Below the pieces are notes generated by a model, which did not search any database, was not told the origin of the DNA, and was given only the letters and a program-made list of their open reading frames with translations. DNA of 64,000 bases from Burkholderia cepacia (GTDB lineage Bacteria > Pseudomonadota > Gammaproteobacteria > Burkholderiales > Burkholderiaceae). This document shows, piece by piece, positions 61,211 to 64,000 of the stretch. Numbering within the stretch: position 1 is the stretch's first letter; each line of letters opens with the position of its first letter. Both the position numbers and the translations under genes were made by a program. The stretch covers positions 1,488,001-1,552,000 of the forward strand of contig NZ_CP073638.1 in the NCBI RefSeq assembly GCF_029962485.1, given 5' to 3'.

Positions 61211-62497
61211 TCAATGCAGCCACCCGGCCGCCCAGCGCGGCACCAGCGACACCAGATACAGCCCGAGCCCGATCAGCCCGCCCACCAGCGTGCCGTTGAT
61301 GCGGATGTATTGCAGGTCCTTGCCGATATTCAGCTCGATCTGCCGCGACATCTCGCGCGCATCCCAGTTGCGCACCGTATCGCGAATGTGGCGCATCAGG
61401 AAATCGGCGAAATCCGGCGCCATCTCGTGCACGGCCTTCTCCACGTGCTCGTTCAGCGATGCGCGCAGCGCGGGGCTCTCCGAAAGCCGCGCCCCGAGCC
61501 AGCCGCCGAGCGTCGCGGCCTGCCGGTGCAGCGCCGAATCGGCACGGGCGAGATCGGCCTTCAGCCACGCGCGCAACTGGTCCCACAAGTCGCGCACATA
61601 CTCGTTGAACGCATCGCCGTCGCGGATATAGCGCTTGATCTCCTCGCCCTTCGCGACGAACGCCGGATCGTGCTTCAGCTTCTCGGTCAGCCGCGCGACC
61701 GTCCGGTCGAAGCGCTGCCGCAGTTCGTGCTCGGGGTCGGCCGCCACGCCTTCGAGCACGCGGCTCACCGCGCTCGCGAGCATCCGCGCGCCGTTCTCGC
61801 CGAACCACTGCGTCGGCATGATCTTCTCGACCTTCGGATACTGCGTCTTCAGCCATTCGACGATGAAGCCCGCGATCACCTCGCGGTTCTCCTCCTTGTC
61901 GAGCACGTCGACCACCTGTTCGATCGCGTCGTCGAGCAGCGCCTGATGGCGGCCGTCCTTCGTCAGCGTATCGAGGATCGCGCCGGCCGACTGCGACAGG
62001 TCGACCCGGTCGATCACCGCGCGGAACGCGTCGTGCACGAACGACTGGATTCGCGCGTCGTCCGTCATGTCGAGCGCGAAGCTCATCAGCTTCGTCACGT
62101 AACCGCCGAGCGCGTCGGTGTTCCGCGGTTCGCCCAGCCACGCGCCGAGCTTCTGCGCGGGATCGTGCTGGCGAATCTGCGCGGCGAGCGCGTCGGGGCC
62201 CAAGAATTTCTCGCGCACGAACACCGCGAGGTTGTCGGCGATCTTGTCCTTGTTCTTCGGAATGATCTCGGTATGACGCGACACGAACGGAATCGGCACG
62301 CGGCGGAACAGCGCGACGACCGCGAACCAGTCGGCGAGCGCGCCGACCATCGCGGCTTCGGCCACGGCCTTGACGCCGTCGACCCACGGGCCGCGCGGCA
62401 GCAGGATTGTCGTGACGAACACCGCGACGGCGGCCAGCAGCAGCCACAGCGCGCGGCGCTTGCTGCGTTTCAGTTCGAGGGCTTTGTCTGGCGTCAT
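61211..62497 (-). CDS. DUF445 family membrane protein
   Basis: A 428-residue protein with an N-terminal helix (WLLLAAVAVFVTTILL), a long helical soluble region, and a C-terminal hydrophobic segment (LVGGLIGLGLYLVSL). It matches the DUF445/YjiN family (VGALADWFAVVALFRRVPIP is diagnostic). YjiN relatives are inner-membrane proteins of unclear function. The ATG at 62497 is preferred; an in-frame TTG at 62554 is possible. It is a single gene facing higA and following the andAa-like gene. Confidence 0.85.
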   Translation of the reverse strand: MTPDKALELKRSKRRALWLLLAAVAVFVTTILLPRGPWVDGVKAVAEAAMVGALADWFAVVALFRRVPIPFVSRHTEIIPKNKDKIADNLAVFVREKFLGPDALAAQIRQHDPAQKLGAWLGEPRNTDALGGYVTKLMSFALDMTDDARIQSFVHDAFRAVIDRVDLSQSAGAILDTLTKDGRHQALLDDAIEQVVDVLDKEENREVIAGFIVEWLKTQYPKVEKIMPTQWFGENGARMLASAVSRVLEGVAADPEHELRQRFDRTVARLTEKLKHDPAFVAKGEEIKRYIRDGDAFNEYVRDLWDQLRAWLKADLARADSALHRQAATLGGWLGARLSESPALRASLNEHVEKAVHEMAPDFADFLMRHIRDTVRNWDAREMSRQIELNIGKDLQYIRINGTLVGGLIGLGLYLVSLVPRWAAGWLH

Positions 62498-62604
62498 GGA
62501 GGTCCGGCGGATCGGCGATGCCGCTAATATCCCCGATTTCGTCGCGGCCGACAAACACGCAGGCGGTGCCGGGATGCACGGCGCACGCGCCGCGCATCCT
62601 GCTT

Positions 62605-63823
62605 TTACATGAACGACTTCAGGTTCACCGCCGGATCGGCCAGCTTCGCCGGATCGGGCACGGCCCCTGCCGCGATCAGACGGCGAGATGCGCCGATGTC
62701 ACGGCCCAGGTTCGCCGCGGCCACCGCAACGATCCTGCCGTCGTCGCCCAGCCCGAACACCGTGAACGGCCCGCTCGCCGGATCGCCGCGCACGACGATC
62801 GTGCGTTCGCCGCCGAACAGCCCGAGCATCTGCAGGTTGCAGTCGTACTGATCGGACCACAGCCACGGCAGCTCGGCATAGGTTTCGTCCGCGCCGAGCA
62901 GGTTCGCGGCCGCGACGGCCGGCTGGTTTTCGGCGACCTGCCACGATTCGATCCGCACGTGACGCCCGAGCAGCGGGTTGAAGTGCATCGTCACCTCGCC
63001 CGTCGCGAAAATCGCGGTGTCGGTCGTGCGGCAGCCCGCGTCGACGCGTATCCCGTTGTCGACGTCGAGCCCGGCCGCCTGTGCCAACTCGACGTTGGGC
63101 ACCACGCCGATGCCGACCACGACGATATCGGCCGGCACATCGCCGCGATCAGTCTCGACGATCGCGCCGCCGCCCGGTGCGCGACGGATCGCGCGCGGCA
63201 GCGTCGCCATCTGGAACACCACACCGCGCCCATCGTGCAGCTGGCGCGCATACGAACCGACGACTTCCGGCAACGCACGCTGCAACAAGCGCGGTGCCGG
63301 ATCGATCACCGTCACGTCGCAGCCGAGCTGGCGCGCGGCAGCCGCCACCTCGAGCCCGATGAAACCACCGCCGAGCACCGCCACGCGGCGTCCCGGCGCA
63401 AGCCGCGCACGCAACGCACGTGCATCGTCGACCGTGCGGACGTAGTGCGGCGTGACGCCTTCGTCGACCGTCCCGCCGAACGTACGTACGCGCGAACCCG
63501 TCGCGAGCACGAGGCGTGCATAGGGTAACGTCGCGCCGTCGTCGAGCTGCACGCGCTGAGCGGCGCGCTCGATCGCATCGACGCGCGTGCCGAGCCGCAA
63601 CTCGATGCGCTGCGCGTCGTACCACGCCGCATCGCGCACGAACGCGCGCTGCTCGCCGCCGTCCGTCAGTAGCGCATCCTTCGACAGCGCGGGCCGGTCA
63701 TACGGCAGCTCGCGCTCCGCGCCGATCATCACGATGCGCGCCGCCGCATCGCGTTCGCGCAGCTTCGGCCGTGCGCCGCGCCGCGTGGCCGGCGCCGACG
63801 ATCACGAACGGATCAGTCGACAT
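62605..63823 (-). pseudogene. andAa: Rieske dioxygenase ferredoxin reductase (andAa-like), frameshifted
   Basis: A FAD/NADH ferredoxin reductase of the aromatic dioxygenase type. From 63732 down it is intact: ELPYDRPALSKDALL, VLATGSRVRTFGGT, VAVLGGGFIGLEVAAAARQL, VVVGIGVVPNVELA, IFATGEVTMHFNPLLGRHVR. The N-terminus MSTDPFVIVGAGHAARRTAE starts at 63823 in another frame. Sense sequence resumes as RERDAAARIVMIGAERE. Two bases appear missing near 63763 (or one is extra). Its start overlaps the Rieske ferredoxin stop. The gene order ferredoxin then reductase fits andAbAa of anthranilate 1,2-dioxygenase in B. cepacia. Confidence 0.7.
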
Positions 63824-64000
63824 TGACTTCCACCTGCCCGTCGACGATCCGGATCGGATAGGTCCGCACCGGCTCCGTGATCGGCGCGCATTTCGGCGCG
63901 CCGGTGCGGATGTCGATCAGCCCCTGGTGCAGCGGGCATTCGACGCAGCCGTCCTCCACATAGCCTTCGGACAGCCGCGCATGGCCGTGCGTGCAGAGGT
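63813..64000 (-). CDS. andAb: Rieske-type ferredoxin (andAb-like), cut by window edge
   Basis: The last 61 residues of a Rieske ferredoxin: LCTHGHARLSEGYVEDG and CVECPLHQGLIDIRTG give the two Cys-x-His and Cys-x2-His halves of the 2Fe-2S site. VDGQVEVNVD is the C-terminus. It passes electrons from the reductase to a dioxygenase. The beginning is outside the window. The reductase start overlaps its stop by 11 bases. Assignment to anthranilate dioxygenase is inferred from the pairing. Confidence 0.75.
   Translation of the reverse strand, partial: LCTHGHARLSEGYVEDGCVECPLHQGLIDIRTGAPKCAPITEPVRTYPIRIVDGQVEVNVD

Overview
The window is a GC-rich bacterial segment whose gene content points to the Burkholderia cepacia complex. 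It carries the cepacian exopolysaccharide cluster bce-I, a Wsp surface-sensing cluster with the Burkholderia-type hybrid WspHRR protein in place of WspR, and the end of what looks like the andA anthranilate dioxygenase genes. The mix of accessory metabolism, transporters, regulators and surface functions suits a secondary chromosome. No rRNA, tRNA, CRISPR array, prophage or complete insertion sequence was seen.

Layout. 0.2-5.2 kb: FKBP-type prolyl isomerase, AraC regulator, a 14-TM-type MFS exporter, then a HxlR regulator divergent from a second MFS exporter with an inverted-repeat operator between them. 5.3-20.1 kb: cepacian genes. bceB-C-D-E-F-G-H-I-J-K run on the minus strand and bceA is divergent on the plus strand across an AT-rich 428-bp control region. 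All eleven frames are open. 20.2-24.4 kb: a protein with an IS5-type transposase N-terminal domain but no DDE domain, a long AT-rich gap, then a DUF3501 / double-cluster Fe-S protein / rubrerythrin set. 24.6-27.2 kb: an ECF42-type sigma factor with two DGPF (YCII) proteins and a VOC protein. 27.4-32.5 kb: a secreted nuclease, DUF883 and YSC84 envelope or stress proteins, an AI-2E family permease, and a secreted fimbria-like protein behind a leader terminator.

32.6-43.2 kb: CurA-like reductase and SDR, PAP2 phosphatase, NRAMP metal transporter with an AraC/GlxA regulator, LysR, OsmC, DyP peroxidase, and an MsbA-like ABC exporter preceded by a good promoter and a 16-codon leader ORF. 43.4-45.9 kb: a riboflavin-synthase-like protein, a small frameshifted gene, and a CLC-F type fluoride/proton antiporter under a recognisable fluoride riboswitch. 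45.9-54.8 kb: wspHRR-A-B-C-D-E-F, mostly coupled by 4-nt overlaps. 55.3-64 kb: CPA1 sodium/proton antiporter, aldehyde dehydrogenase plus acetolactate-synthase-like operon with a structured leader, higBA toxin-antitoxin, DUF445 membrane protein, and a frameshifted andAa-like ferredoxin reductase behind a Rieske ferredoxin cut by the window edge.

How the parts fit. The cepacian and Wsp clusters are both biofilm functions: Wsp signalling usually raises cyclic-di-GMP, which favours exopolysaccharide production. Much of the rest is stress handling: peroxide and hydroperoxide defence (rubrerythrin, DyP, OsmC), fluoride export, drug efflux, and sodium and metal transport. Two single-event frameshifts (near 44212 and 63763) are the only clear gene lesions; without raw reads they could be real or sequence errors.
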